Shown here piece by piece: positions 1-10,111 of a stretch of DNA of 64,000 nt. Source of the stretch: Laburnicola sp. R22_1 (taxonomy: Eukaryota > Ascomycota > Dothideomycetes > Pleosporales > Didymosphaeriaceae); the NCBI GenBank assembly GCA_014281115.1, contig JACONQ010000001.1:2046001-2110000 (forward strand), written 5' to 3'. The notes below the pieces were generated by a model. It was not told the DNA's origin, made no database searches, and saw nothing but the letters and a program-made list of their open reading frames with translations. The position numbers and the translations under genes are program-made. Position 1 is the stretch's first letter. Each line of letters begins with the position of its first letter.

Positions 1-630
1 TGTTAGATCCAGGAGCTCGCATCACTTGACGACGCTGCGCCTGTTAAGAAGGAGCGCTTTATTACCTGCTATCATTAAGCTAGGGAGGAAGGCTTCACAG
101 AGCGTGTGATTCGAGCTGGCTGGCAGGCATCTGGTATCTGCCCATTCAACATCAATCACGTGCTCAGCTCGTCGCAGGTCTCTCAGAGGCCTACTACGCC
201 TACACGTCAGCAGCAGCCTCAGCAGCAGCTCCAGAGCTTCCTCTCGACTCCCCAGGGCCCTCACGATCTCTATATAGCGCAGCGCAGCGTCCAGAGCGTT
301 GAGAATCTAGGTCGTACGACCCGGCTGCTCCTACAGAAAGCAGGTAAGGCTCTAGCAGCTGCAAATACTAGAGCTGCAGGCCTAGAAGCAGAGAAAAGAC
401 GCCTTGAGCAGCAGCTAGAGATATCTACCTCTCAGCGTCAGCGTAAGCGCGTTCGAGTAGACCCAAATCAACGCTTTGCAGAGGTAGAGAGTATTAGGGA
501 GGCTATGCGCGCAGCTGAGGCTTCAGCAGTCCAACCACGTAGATCTACTATATCAAGCACCTCAGAAACAGCTGCTATAGCTACAGCAGCTGCAGCGCTT
601 GAATCTATGTGTAGTCAATGGCAATTATAA
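1..630 (+). pseudogene. pogo/Fot1-type (DDE_1) transposase, C-terminal part
   Basis: This is the 3' end of a transposase gene that enters from outside the window. Reading frame 1 gives IQELASLDDAAPVKKERF, two in-frame stops, then a run with no stop from 106 to 630. The segment GFTERVIRAGWQASGICPFN is the typical end of the DDE_1 catalytic domain in fungal pogo/Fot1 transposases, where the motif is AG(W/F)xxxGIxPFN. After it come a Gln-rich linker (near 200-235), a basic stretch (QRQRKRVRV, near 430-460) and an Ala-rich tail. Both early stops (TAG, TAA) fit C-to-T changes of CAG/CAA. The sequence is GC-richer and less mutated than most of the window, so it is probably a young insertion. The catalytic residues lie outside the window. 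Confidence 0.8.
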
Positions 631-796
631 GCAGCGTTGCTGAGATATCGCGCGTTTTGTGCAGGTGTCGCGTTTTGGTAGAGTGATCAGAAACACCGGG
701 TGATCAGGATCCTTGTACGCTAGCTTATGCTGCGACCCTCGCAGGATGTGACGGATTTTAGGTGATTACGTCAGCGGTGCTGTGATTACGTCAGCG
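631..796. repeat. right terminal region of the left-edge pogo element
   Basis: The 15-mer GTGATTACGTCAGCG occurs at 762-776 and again at 782-796, a 20-bp period. Paired motifs of this kind sit in the terminal inverted repeats of the other pogo elements here (for example P4, where GAGTCGCTCGGTTG is doubled). I infer that the element's right TIR ends near 796. The left TIR is outside the window, so this cannot be confirmed. Confidence 0.5.
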
Positions 797-892
797 CCTT
801 GGCCCGTGCTCTACTCAGGAGTATACGGGACTCCCATAGCTCAATAGTTACAATCAACAATTGCCTTAACTTTCGACTAAGGATCTTAACGA

Positions 893-2286
893 TTCAACAC
901 AGGACGATCTTTTCAACTGCTCATGTCTATGGCAGCTCGGTACGACCTAGAGCTCACCCAGTACGACGTCACCAACGCCTTCGTCCATGCGAAACTGGAC
1001 AGAGAACTCTACATAAGAATGCCACAAGGCTACACACAACCTGGCACTATCCTGCAATTGCACAAGGTATTGTATAGTCTTCGAATCTTACCACTATTGT
1101 GGTAGAGAGAATTTACCAGTGCTCTCACGGATCTTAGTTTTACCGCAGTCCCACACGAGTCTTACTGTATAATTAAAGACAGTATTATTATCTTCTTCTA
1201 CGTTAACGACCTTATTGTCGCCTACTCTAAGAATTAGAAGCACACTACTAGGGTAGTGATAAAAAAGATAAGTATAAAGTTTACCCTTACTAGTGGTAAT
1301 AATCTTTAGTAGTTTCTAGAGATTAAAATTGTTAGAGACTGTGCAAATAGGAAACTCTGGCTATTACACGCATCCTATATAGACAAGATTAGTTGTCTTA
1401 TTAACTAATACGACCTTAAATACAATACCCTAATGTCTGCAGTTAAACTAAAACCCTAAGAAGGACTTGCCACAAAGGCTAAGATTAACTAATACTAGTA
1501 AAAGATTAGATCTATCCTCTACGCTATAGTAACCACGCGCCCTAATATTACTTTTGTAAGCTCTTAACTATCGCAATTTCTATTAAATCTAAGCAATAAG
1601 CATTACGACGCCGCCGACCGCGTACTGCTATATCTGTTCTCCACTTAATTATTAGGGTTACGCTTTAGAGGAGTAGATACCTATAAGGTTGCTAGCAACG
1701 CCTCTTTTGCTAACAATACCCTTAACTAAAGAGCTCGCAAGGATACATTATTAAGCTGTTTAGTGGTCTTGTTGCCTAGAAGGCGAGTAAGCAAGACATA
1801 GTCACCACCTTAATAACTAAAGCTAAGTTGCTAGCTCTTTTACAGATTGTAAAGAAGGTACTATTTACCTCTTAGTTAATTGCTAAGCTTAAGATCTAAC
1901 TTACCCTATTAATAATTACTATTAGTTGCGACAATTAACAAACTATTTAACTTATTACTAAAGAAATTGCCAAGTTATAAATAAAGCTTAGGCACGTTAG
2001 TATATATAATTATTAGCTCTAATAAGAAGTTGCCTATAAGGCTATTAAAGTTTAATACTAATAATCTAAAGAAATAGTAGCTAATAGCCTTACAAAGGCT
2101 CTGCCCACTGGCAAATAGACTAAGCTTATTAACTAACTTAGACTTAAAGACGTTAGGGGTAGAATTAGCGACTAGAAGGTAGACTTAGACAATTTGGAAC
2201 AAAGAATAGAAGTTTTTAGACTATGAGCAATAGTATAGCTGCGAAGAATTAGGTCTAGCTTAGGATGATTCTAAGCTAAGGGAGTG
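893..2286 (+). pseudogene. Ty1/copia reverse transcriptase and RNase H relic
   Basis: This is the 3' half of a copia-type pol gene. The frame starting at 893 reads RSFQLLMSMAARYDLEL, then QYDVTNAFVHAKLD and LYIRMPQGYTQPGTILQLHK, which are diagnostic blocks of the copia reverse transcriptase (RVT_2). The block ending PLLW follows. The active-site box that should be YVDD reads YVND at 1199-1210, so the first catalytic Asp is lost (GAC to AAC). Downstream the frame continues through the RNase H region (DAADRVLLYLF near 1610) with many TAG/TAA stops. Integrase and gag are missing, so the element is cut off at 5', close to the end of the pogo element. The 3' LTR follows directly. Confidence 0.85.
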
Positions 2287-2601
2287 TGTTAGATATACAA
2301 TTACTATAAATTATAGTAATTTTTATTATAAAATATAGTAGTTAGGTATAACCGATTATATAGCCTTCTTACACTAATTTTACTATAAAATTACTATAAA
2401 ATATACTAAGAAGGCTAGCGCACTACTATGTTACACTGCCCCTATATTATCCCTAATAGTACTAGCGCCTTAGCATAGATAGAAACTTCTCGCGATAGCA
2501 GAGCTTCTCCGAAAAGAAACACACATAATAAGATTATTTTACTAAATATTAAATCTATTACTTTTATTTTATCTTATTAAAATATACTCTTATATTTAAC
2601 A
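2287..2601 (+). mobile_element. copia 3' LTR
   Basis: The 315-bp LTR starts TGTTAGATATA and ends ATATTTAACA, directly after the copia pol relic and a purine-rich AAGGGAG. It is homologous to the solo LTR at 9562-9874. Shared blocks include CACTGCCCCTATA, AATAGTACTAG and ACTTCTCGCGATAG. It carries many more TA dinucleotides than that sister, so it is the more heavily RIPed of the two. Confidence 0.85.
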
Positions 2602-2603
2602 AC

Positions 2604-3278
2604 CTTACTCTATATAAGGTAGTTTTAGTATACTAGTTAGGCTAGTAATAGATTAGTAACTATAGACGCTATAATAAATATATAGAGCTTTTATTATAAT
2701 TTTTTATATTATTATAAATTAGAATAGTAGTAATAAAGGGCAAGGTTAAGGGGCGAAAGAAGGTATTTATTAATAAGTTACTAGGGAGGAGAGTATTGCG
2801 TAGATGTGTTAGATTCTTATAGTTATAGTATTAAATAGTAAGCTAGTAAGCGTATTATATAAGTATACTATACAGTAGCGCGCAAATATAGTATAATTAC
2901 TAATAATAGTAAGAGAATAAGAGTTATTTTTTTATACACGCTTTAAGTAAATTTAATAGGTATTAGAGCGCTTATAGATATTAGGTAAGTATATTAAAAA
3001 TCTTTATTATGTAGAGATTTTAACTAAGGTCGAGTTCGCACTATACATAGAGAGGAGTAAAATAGGAGGCACTATAACCTAGTATCTAGCATATAGTAAT
3101 TAGGTAAGTATATAGTTTATAAACTATTCTTATAAACTATTATTATATTAGTAAAGACTAGGAGTAGACTATATTTTTAGGCGCTAGACTAGAGCGGCCT
3201 TTCTATCCCAACCTATGCAGGCTTAAATTAAAAAAAGGAGGTTAAAAAGAGTAATTAACACTTAATAAACAATGCGAC
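2604..3278 (+). repeat. unclassified repeat X, plus-orientation copy
   Basis: About 556 bp once the nested EL2 fragment is removed. It is an inverted copy of 5042-5605: it begins CTTACTCTATATAAGG and ends AACAATGCGACTA. The two copies differ mostly by transitions. No coding sequence was recognised. A purine run (GGGAGGAGAG) precedes a TGTTAGAT motif near 2807, so part of it could be an LTR, but this is not established. Confidence 0.7.
2995..3098 (-). mobile_element. EL2 short copy (retroposon-like fragment)
   Basis: A 104-bp insertion flanked by a 15-bp direct repeat, ATTAGGTAAGTATAT, at 2980-2994 and 3099-3113. The inverted sister X' (5042-5605) lacks it. It shares one end with the EL2 copies at 30691-31923 and 32999-33183 but stops earlier at the other end. 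A fixed end, a variable end and a long TSD are typical of target-primed retroposition. Confidence 0.75.
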
Positions 3279-3280
3279 TA

Positions 3281-3380
3281 TAGTTTATATATAGATTTTT
3301 TTTAGTTAAAGTAGGCGCGCTAAGCTTACTTAGTAAGCTTAGACTAACGCGCTAATCTCTTTTTATTAATACTACCTTAT
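3281..3380 (+). mobile_element. left end of pogo-like element Z
   Basis: Homologous to 7276-7366 (shared GATTTTTTTTAGTTAAAGTAG, then CGCGCTAA). It contains a 10-bp-arm palindrome, CTAAGCTTAC TTA GTAAGCTTAG. GYP-2 interrupts it at 3380, and the sequence resumes at 62893; the copy at 7276-7460 shows the same junction without an insertion. Confidence 0.7.
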
Positions 3381-3563
3381 TATAAGGGGCTTTAGACTAA
3401 GAGGTTAAAGTTGCCTAAGTAAACTTATAAATTTAATAAAGTTTAAAGGTAACTCTAGCTATAGACTTATATACTTCTAGCTTAGTAGAAATATAGACTT
3501 AAAACTCTAAGGCTTTAAGGTAGTAGGCTAAGTAACTAGTAAAAGGGCGCTTAGCCCCTTATA
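3381..3563 (-). repeat. GYP-2 3' LTR
   Basis: One of eight copies of a short gypsy LTR in the window. Its ends form an inverted repeat, TATAAGGGGC...GCCCCTTATA (ancestrally TGTAAGGGGCT...AGCCCCTTACA; the TG/CA ends survive in the LTR at 35771-35946). A purine-rich tract precedes it on the element strand (complement of CTTCTTTTTCTCT at 3569-3581). Confidence 0.85.
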
Positions 3564-4286
3564 TATACTTCTTTTTCTCTAAAAATTCTAGTATTGTGCT
3601 TTATACTTTCTATAGTAGTAGTATAGATTTCCTTCTTATACACTTAAAGTTTTAAGAATATATCTAATACTATATATACTAGTAATAGTGCTTTAAGCTT
3701 TAATAAGGTTCTAAGTATACTCTAGCTATAGAAAGTACTAAACTCCTATCTTTTTACCTTTAGTAGAGTAACCTAGTAATTGCATCTAACGCGCTTATAT
3801 TTATATTTCTCTATTTTTATAGGGTAATCTAGTTGTTAAGTCTAATATATTTATAATTATATCTCTTAGTTTCTATAGCGTAGTTACCTATTTTAGTTAA
3901 GAATTTACGCTAGTGTTGTTTGCTCTAGCTAAGGTAAATTAAAAAAATTCTACCTTAGTTTTACTTTTCTTCTCTACTCTACTAATATATCTATAACGCT
4001 CTTTATTAATATTGCGCTGTAATCTTATTATCCCTTCTACTTTAGTATTATTTTTGCTATCTTTCTTATTATTAATCTCTATTATAGGCGGAGTTTCTAA
4101 GCAACACTTTATACTAGGCCTTATAACTTTAAGTAAGTATATAAAGTCTAGCTTAACTATAGCTTATTATTCTTTTATAAAGATTTTAACTTATAGTATT
4201 TCTACTTATAATAGTAAGCCTTTACTTCCTACTCTAGACACCTATAATATAGAGGACCTTAAGAAGTTTATGCATAATAAGCCTAT
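3564..4286 (-). pseudogene. GYP-2 3'-terminal region between integrase and LTR
   Basis: Homologous to 19527-20330 in GYP-3 and to 57500-58288 (reverse strand) in GYP-1. On the element strand it falls in the last part of a frame of at least 405 codons, best seen in GYP-1 at 57026-58240. The opposite strand has a run without stops at 4012-4305, so the coding strand is not certain. No known domain was recognised. R2A interrupts it at 4287-4297 (11-bp TSD), and the gypsy sequence resumes at 14335. Confidence 0.5.
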
Positions 4287-5041
4287 AAAGAACTATTTCT
4301 TCTAGGTAGAAGAATAAACTGCCTCTACTTATTAGTTTTTAATTGGCCCCACTGTGTTTAATTACTACGTTTTTTTATTGCATTACTAGCGCCTATATAA
4401 TATAATATTATATAATATTACGTATAAGCGCTAAGCCCTAGGACTAGAGCACATTAAAATTTTACTAACGTTTCTCTTTCTAGCTTTTAAGATAATAAAT
4501 AAACTTATAATAATAACACTCTAACTTGCTTACCTACTCACTATCCTACTAGATAATAGATAATCTACTATACACATACTTTGCCACTACTATAATATAT
4601 AATAAATTAGGCGCGTACTCTTTACTCCTAATACTAAATAGCACTCTATTATTCTTTACTAATAACTTATTAACCTCTAAAATACTTCCTAGTATTAATC
4701 TTACTCTACCTATCTTCTATAGAAATTCTATAGTATAAGCGCGTACTTATATATGCCTAACACCTCTTATAGCCACTCTATATAAATTTTACTCTAAAAA
4801 TTATACTATAGCTTTTTTAAGTTATATAGCCTTATATTATTCTTTTAAAGCCTTTTATAACCTTTGCCTATTCTTTTCTACTGCCTTTAAAAATATATCT
4901 AGTAACTCTTATTAATATAGCTAAGTATAAGATAGCTAAACTAGTAAAGAGTAAGCTATAAGATAGAATTTATAGTTCTATAGTTATTATCGCTATAAGA
5001 CAAACTAGCTAAGGTAATCTATTTGCTATATAACTTATATT

Positions 5042-5605
5042 TGTCGCATTGTTTATTTAGTATTAACTACCCTTTTTAACCACATTTTTTTTAATTTGAG
5101 CCTGCGTAGGTTAGGATAGAAAGGCCGCTCTAGTCTAGCGTCTAAAAATATAGTCTACTAAGTCTCCGCCAATATAATAATAGTTTATAAAAATAGTTTA
5201 TAAACTGCGCACTTGCTTCCTAATTATCTATAAGCGCTCTAATACCTATTAAGTCACTTAAAGCGTGTATAGAAAATCGACTCTTATTTTATTATTACTA
5301 TTATTAGCAATTACGCTATATTTGCGCGCTACTATATAGCACACTTATATAACACGCTTATTTAACGCTATAACTATAAGGATCTAACGTATTTATATAA
5401 TACTCTCCTCCTCTAGTAACTTATTAATAAATATCTTTATCTTTTCTTTCCCCTTATTACTCTTCTCTAAGGTTATTGCCGCCTTTCTAACTAGTAGTAA
5501 TATAAGAAACTACAGTAGTAACTCTGCGTGTCTATTATAACGCCTGTAGTTACTAATCTATTACTAGCCTAACTAGTACACTAGGACCGCCTCGTATAGG
5601 GTAAG
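5042..5605 (-). repeat. unclassified repeat X', inverted copy of X
   Basis: A 564-bp inverted homologue of 2604-3278 without the EL2 insertion. It runs TGTCGCATTG...GGGTAAG. It keeps more C and G than X; for example CGAGGCGGTCC on its reverse strand reads TAAGGTAGTTT in X. No gene was recognised. Confidence 0.7.
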
Positions 5606-5753
5606 AGGCTAGTGACTTTAAGCGAATAGATTAAAGCGTACTTTTAGGCGGCGTTAACCGCGATTTTGGCATTAGGGCTTAGGAGGATAGCGGGAAATAG
5701 AGTGATAGTAGAAGCCTTATTAAGGTTAACTTTAATATAGAGATCGAGCGTTA

Positions 5754-7077
5754 CAGTGCCAAGCCAAAAGTCTGTTCCCCCAACACGCTAACGCGCGTAC
5801 ACCAACACCAACACCCTATTTTTAACACTACATTACTCCACCAATATAAGCTCTTTTAGTGTAGAAATTTCAGGAAATCGTCGCCGCAATGCCGAATTAT
5901 CTGTCCAGCAACAGGATTTAACTATCGCGAAGTGTGAGGCGGGCGCGTTATCGCGGGAGTTGGCTGAGGAGTTTAACTGTACGCGTCGCTGCATCAACAA
6001 AACACTTTAGAGATATGGAGAACAACACCACAATTAATCGCGGCCTTAATTAGGGCGTCCCTAGGCGCTTAATACACATGACAAGCGTGTACTCTATTAA
6101 GAGGCACGAAAAAACCCGAGGATCGAATACCTAGCCCTCCTCTGCAAGGCCTCCCTCCGCCACATCTCTCAAACAACTGCATATCGCGCATTGAAGGCAG
6201 AGAGCCTAACCAACTTCTGGGCAGCGCGGAAGCCCAAGATCACTCGCGCGGTGGCCTAGGAGAGGCGTCAATTCGAACGGGAATATCGCAATTGGGATTG
6301 GCGCGGACAGCCCTTCTGGTTCTTAGATAAGTGCTCTATTCAAAGACGCTCTGGCGGCACATCTACATAGGTTTTTCGCCTCCCACACGAGAAATAGAGA
6401 CATAAGATAATTGAGGAGACAGTTATATTAAGATCTCGCGCGGCAATGGTGTGGGCGAGTATCTGGCTTAATCGGAGAGGGCGGGTTTGGCGAAGTCCCT
6501 TAGTGATCATGCCTAGGGACCCAGCAGCTCGTTGCAAAGGATATAGCGCATAGAGTTATATTAAAGCTCTACGCGAAGGACTCCTCTGTAATTATTACGC
6601 AGGAGATATCTATATACACGACAACGCGCCCATCTATAGGGCGTGATAGTCGCTCGATTTTTTGGCAGAACACGGCATACAACTAATCAAGTGGCCGCGT
6701 TATTCCCCCAACATTAACCCCATCAAACATCTCTAGTGGTCCCTTAAGAGAGAACTCCATAAGCGTTACCCTAATATAGGCGACCTTAGCAACAGCAACA
6801 AGGACTTTGAGACCTTCTGCGCGGCGTTGAAAGATTGCTGGCGTAGGATCCCTAATTCGCTAATTCGCAAGCTTATACTTAGTATGCTGCGCCGCCTACT
6901 TGCTCTCCAGCGTGCGCGCGGGTATTAAACAAAATATTGATCAAATAATTATCTCTATATTAATTATCAACTCTCCGGGAGCGATATTGGGGGTGCCGGA
7001 GCGCTCTGCGCGACGGGGTGGTGATCATGGCGGACCTCGCTTACCCCTGCGGGGAACAGACTTTTGGCTTAGTTCTG
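5754..7077 (+). mobile_element. Tc1/mariner element, complete but mutated
   Basis: A 1324-bp element with 27-bp TIRs at 5754-5780 and 7051-7077. They share AAGCCAAAAGTCTGTTCCCC and differ at three bases near the tips. TA target duplications lie at 5752-5753 and 7078-7079. It is much GC-richer than the surrounding sequence, so it is probably one of the later arrivals. It is inserted in R2A. Confidence 0.92.
5858..6928 (+). pseudogene. Tc1-like transposase, inactivated
   Basis: One frame runs to a TAA at 6926-6928 without an indel, but with more than ten stops. An N-terminal helix-turn-helix region reads LTIAKCEAGALSRELAEEF. The first catalytic box reads FWFLDKCSIQ: the Asp is kept and the usual Glu is now Lys. 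The second box is IHDNAPIYRA (Asp kept). The third box, normally NPIEHLW, reads NPIKHL followed by a stop, so the catalytic Glu is lost. The C-terminus, LIRKLILSMLRRLLALQRARGY, is typical of fungal Tc1 transposases. No intact ATG is visible upstream; an ATA near 5838 could be a mutated start. The TAG stops fit CAG or TGG origins. Confidence 0.9.
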
Positions 7078-7275
7078 TAGTGTACCTATAGTGTATAAGT
7101 TTTTAGCATATATTTTATAAGTAGTATAAACCTACTAATATAGCTATTACTTTTAGCAATCTTTAAAAATAATAGTAAAGAGAGATAGTTGCAGCGTTAT
7201 ACTAGTTGCGGCGCTAGTGCTATTTTATACCTCTTCTACTTTAAACTATAGTATAGTAATATAGCCTTACGCATA

Positions 7276-7620
7276 GTTTTGTATGTGGATTTTTTTTTAG
7301 TTAAAGTAGACGCGCTAAGTTTATTAAGCTTGCTTATAACACGCTAATCCTTTTTATTAATACCTTAAAATGCTTTTCTATATAAATAATAGTAGGAGGA
7401 ATATCTACTATTATTGTAATATTTTTATTAGAAACCCCTTAGTCGTAAAAAAATAACTTATATTATGCCGCTATATTATTAGCAATATTAGGAGGCGTTT
7501 AATCTTTACTATACTAATTCTAGCTATTTTTATTATTATTATCTTTCTTATTATATATATATAGACGTGTAACTAACTACCTAGTAGTAATAGTATTATT
7601 AGGGTGGGGGATAGCTATAT
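7276..7620 (+). mobile_element. second copy of the left end of pogo-like element Z
   Basis: Matches 3281-3380 and then, without a break, 62893-62990 (CTTAAAAYGCTTTTCTATAT...ATTAGAAACCCCTTAGTC). It is therefore the uninterrupted version of the site where GYP-2 entered Z. A hairpin with 11-bp arms lies at 7385-7395 and 7405-7415. No transposase is present, so it is a fragment. Confidence 0.7.
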
Positions 7621-7910
7621 TAAATTATAACCTTAAGGTCTTATATATAGATTAAATATACTATATAAGAATAGAGTTATATAAGAATAAATAAAGACTT
7701 AATCTCTAGTTATAGATTTTTATACTTTATGCGTAGGTAACTATATTATATTATTATTATTAACTTTAGTACCTATAGACTATAGTATAGCTTATAATTA
7801 ACTTTATAAGGGGCTATCTAATTTGCACATACTCTATCCCTAAATAGTTACTAAACTAGTCTTATTACTTTACCTTAATTTATAGTATTTTTTAGCACAC
7901 CTATAGCTTT

Positions 7911-8086
7911 TATAAGGGGCTAAGCGCCCTTTTATAGTTACTTAGCCTACTGCCTTAGAGTTTTAGGTCTGTGTTTCTGTTAAGCCAGGAGTATATATAA
8001 GCCTATAGCCATAGTTACTATTAAACTCTATTAAATTTATAAGTTTACTTAGGTAACTTTACTCTCTTAGTCTAAAGCCCCTTATA
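7911..8086 (+). repeat. GYP-4 5' LTR
   Basis: 176 bp, TATAAGGGGCTAAGCGCCC...TCTAAAGCCCCTTATA, with mirror-image ends. It belongs to the same family as the other seven gypsy LTRs. Confidence 0.88.
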
Positions 8087-9561
8087 TTAAATATAATTAA
8101 CCTTTTATAATAGGAGAGCTCGCAAAATCTCTCTAATACGCTAAGAATAATCTTATAAACAAATACACAGTTAAGTTAGATACTAAGATCCCTTAACTCT
8201 ATAAATAAGTATATAGTTAAGTTAGACACTAAGATTTCTTAATCCTATAAACAAATATATAGTTAAGTTAGATATTAAGATTTCTTAACTTTATAAATAA
8301 ATATATAGTTAAGTTAGATACTAAGATTCCTTAACTCTATAGAATAAACATAAGTATAATAGAGAGAACACTAGAGTCTTTCTATAGAAGGAAGAATATT
8401 CTTATCCCTTATCTAGTGTAATAAGTTACTAAACTCTAATAGTAAGAAGCTATAGAGGTAGATATTACTACTAACCTTACTACGAAACTATATATAGGAG
8501 GTTATAATAAGATAGAGTATATATAAAAGATTAAGCTAGTCTACTAGTATCTATAAAACTAAAAGTTAATAGGGCTTTAAGCACCTTTCTAAAGAAGAAA
8601 AAAAGCTTAGAATATAAAAGGGAGCGCTCTTTAAAATGCACTAACGCAAATTATAGGCTATTTTACTAGCTTAAAGTAACTTTAAGTTATATTAGTAGCT
8701 TAATAAAATACTAGCAAATAGCTCTAGGGCTTATTAGAAATAATTACTAATTAACTTGCCTAATTAAAGTAATGCGTTAGAGTAGAGACTATATCCTTAG
8801 CCCTTGTTAAATAATAGTAGTAATACTAGCGCCTAGCAAAGCGCTACTAGAGCGTTAGCGCTCTTAACTCTCTAACCTAAAGTTGTTCTCTAGGAGCTAT
8901 TAGAATTACTAATATTAGAAATATATAATAAAGGCTAGAATCTATAAAAATTGCCCCTTTCTAGGAAACGCAGTTAATTATATTATAAGTAGGCTAATAG
9001 GTAAGGTAGTAGATATTACACTAGCCTTTATAGAGAAAGGAACCTATTCTAAAGATAAATTCTAGAGTTTCTTAAATATAAGCTTTTATAATAAGTTAGT
9101 AGAGAAATAAGTATAAAATAGACTATTTTTTAGCTAATAGGATAAAACCTTACTAACTAAGTTTAATACTAACTTTATACGCCTAGCTACTAAGACTAAT
9201 ATAGATAACTAGGAGAACTTAAAGAATATTTACTAGAGAGCCTTATATATAAACTTATAGAATAGGCTAATTATACTAGAGATTTCTAAAAACTAGGACC
9301 TTATAATACTTATAAATAGAGTTAATATAGTTAAGGAAAATATTTACTATATAAAGATATTAAAGCCCTTCTATATAATAACCTTCTTTTTACTAAGTCT
9401 ACTAGCATTATAGATTAGAAACTTATATATTTTAGCACTATAAAGACTACTAAAGTAAACTTTCTAAAGACTAAGAAGTACACTAAATAGGTCTCTAAGG
9501 AGGAGTTAGAGAAGCGCTATAAAGAAGGAGCATGCTTTTACTATAGTAAGAAGGAATATAG
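8087..9561 (+). pseudogene. GYP-4 gag relic
   Basis: A gag-like reading frame after the 5' LTR. Recognisable stretches include VVLQELLELLILEIYNKG near 8880 and KYTKQVSKEELEKRYKEGAC near 9480. The frame ends in a retroviral-type zinc knuckle remnant, CFYYSKKEY, at about 9533-9560, where the second Cys of an expected C-x2-C is Tyr. The GYP-1 copy reads YFCYSKK at the same place, so the ancestor probably read CFRCGK (inference). Many TAG/TAA stops. A copia solo LTR interrupts it at 9562, and the frame resumes at 9875. Confidence 0.7.
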
Positions 9562-9874
9562 TTATCAGATAGACAGTCCCTATAAATCACTGTAATTTCA
9601 CTGTGAATTATGGTGGGTAGGTGTGTCCGATTATATGGCCTATACACACTGGCAATTAGTGTAAATCACAGTGTTTTCACTGTGAAATTAAAAGAGGCCG
9701 GCGCACCACTGTTTTGCACTGCCCCTATACTATCCCAAATAGTACTAGTGTGTCTTGGCACTAGATAGATACTTCTCGCGATAGCCGAGCTTCTCTAGGA
9801 AGAACAAGGAAAAAACATTAATCAACCATACTACTTCCCATCTCATCTCATCAAGAATACCCCTATATCTAACA
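9562..9874 (+). mobile_element. copia solo LTR, weakly RIPed
   Basis: A 313-bp solo LTR of the family at 2287-2601, ending CCTATATCTAACA. The right flank ATAGT (9875-9879) matches the left flank ATAG/ATAGT around 9558-9562. The homologous gag of GYP-1 near 42405-42420 (AAAATATAGCGTCTAGAG) has no insertion. It keeps many CA and TG dinucleotides, unlike the gag around it, and contains inverted motifs such as TCACTGTAATTTCACTGTGAA. Confidence 0.85.
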
Positions 9875-10111
9875 ATAGTATCTAGAGTTATTACCTTTAA
9901 GCTATAATACCTTTAATATAAGCTAGGACTAGTAAGGCCTAGAAAATAAATAGTAGTAATAAGGATATTAATAGCTTAGTAAAGTTAGAAAACTAGCTTC
10001 TCCCCCTAGAAGTTGTTAGAGGGAGGAGATAAAGCAGATTATAGAGAAACTAGAAAAGAACTTTAATATATATAGAAAGATATAGCTAAATATAATACTA
10101 ATTACTATAAT
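9875..10111 (+). pseudogene. GYP-4 gag/protease junction relic
   Basis: Continues the gypsy frame after the solo LTR (ARTSKAQKINSSNKDINSL, then KLENQLLPLEVVRG). It matches GYP-1 at 42421-42640. Homology stops at TACTAATTACTATAA where P1 begins. Confidence 0.6.

Noticed and set aside
2995..3098. tRNA-derived SINE head (GGTCGAGTTCGC resembles a B box)
   Set aside because: No matching A box at the right distance and no cloverleaf fold could be drawn; other copies do not keep the motif.
4012..4305. 97-residue open frame on the plus strand
   Set aside because: It is antisense to the GYP-2 region homologous to GYP-1 57500-58288. Sister copies are broken in this frame and no family is recognised. 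Kept only as a caution about the coding strand.
6340..6537. 65-residue minus-strand frame
   Set aside because: Shadow of the Tc1-like transposase, whose plus-strand frame has clear catalytic boxes.
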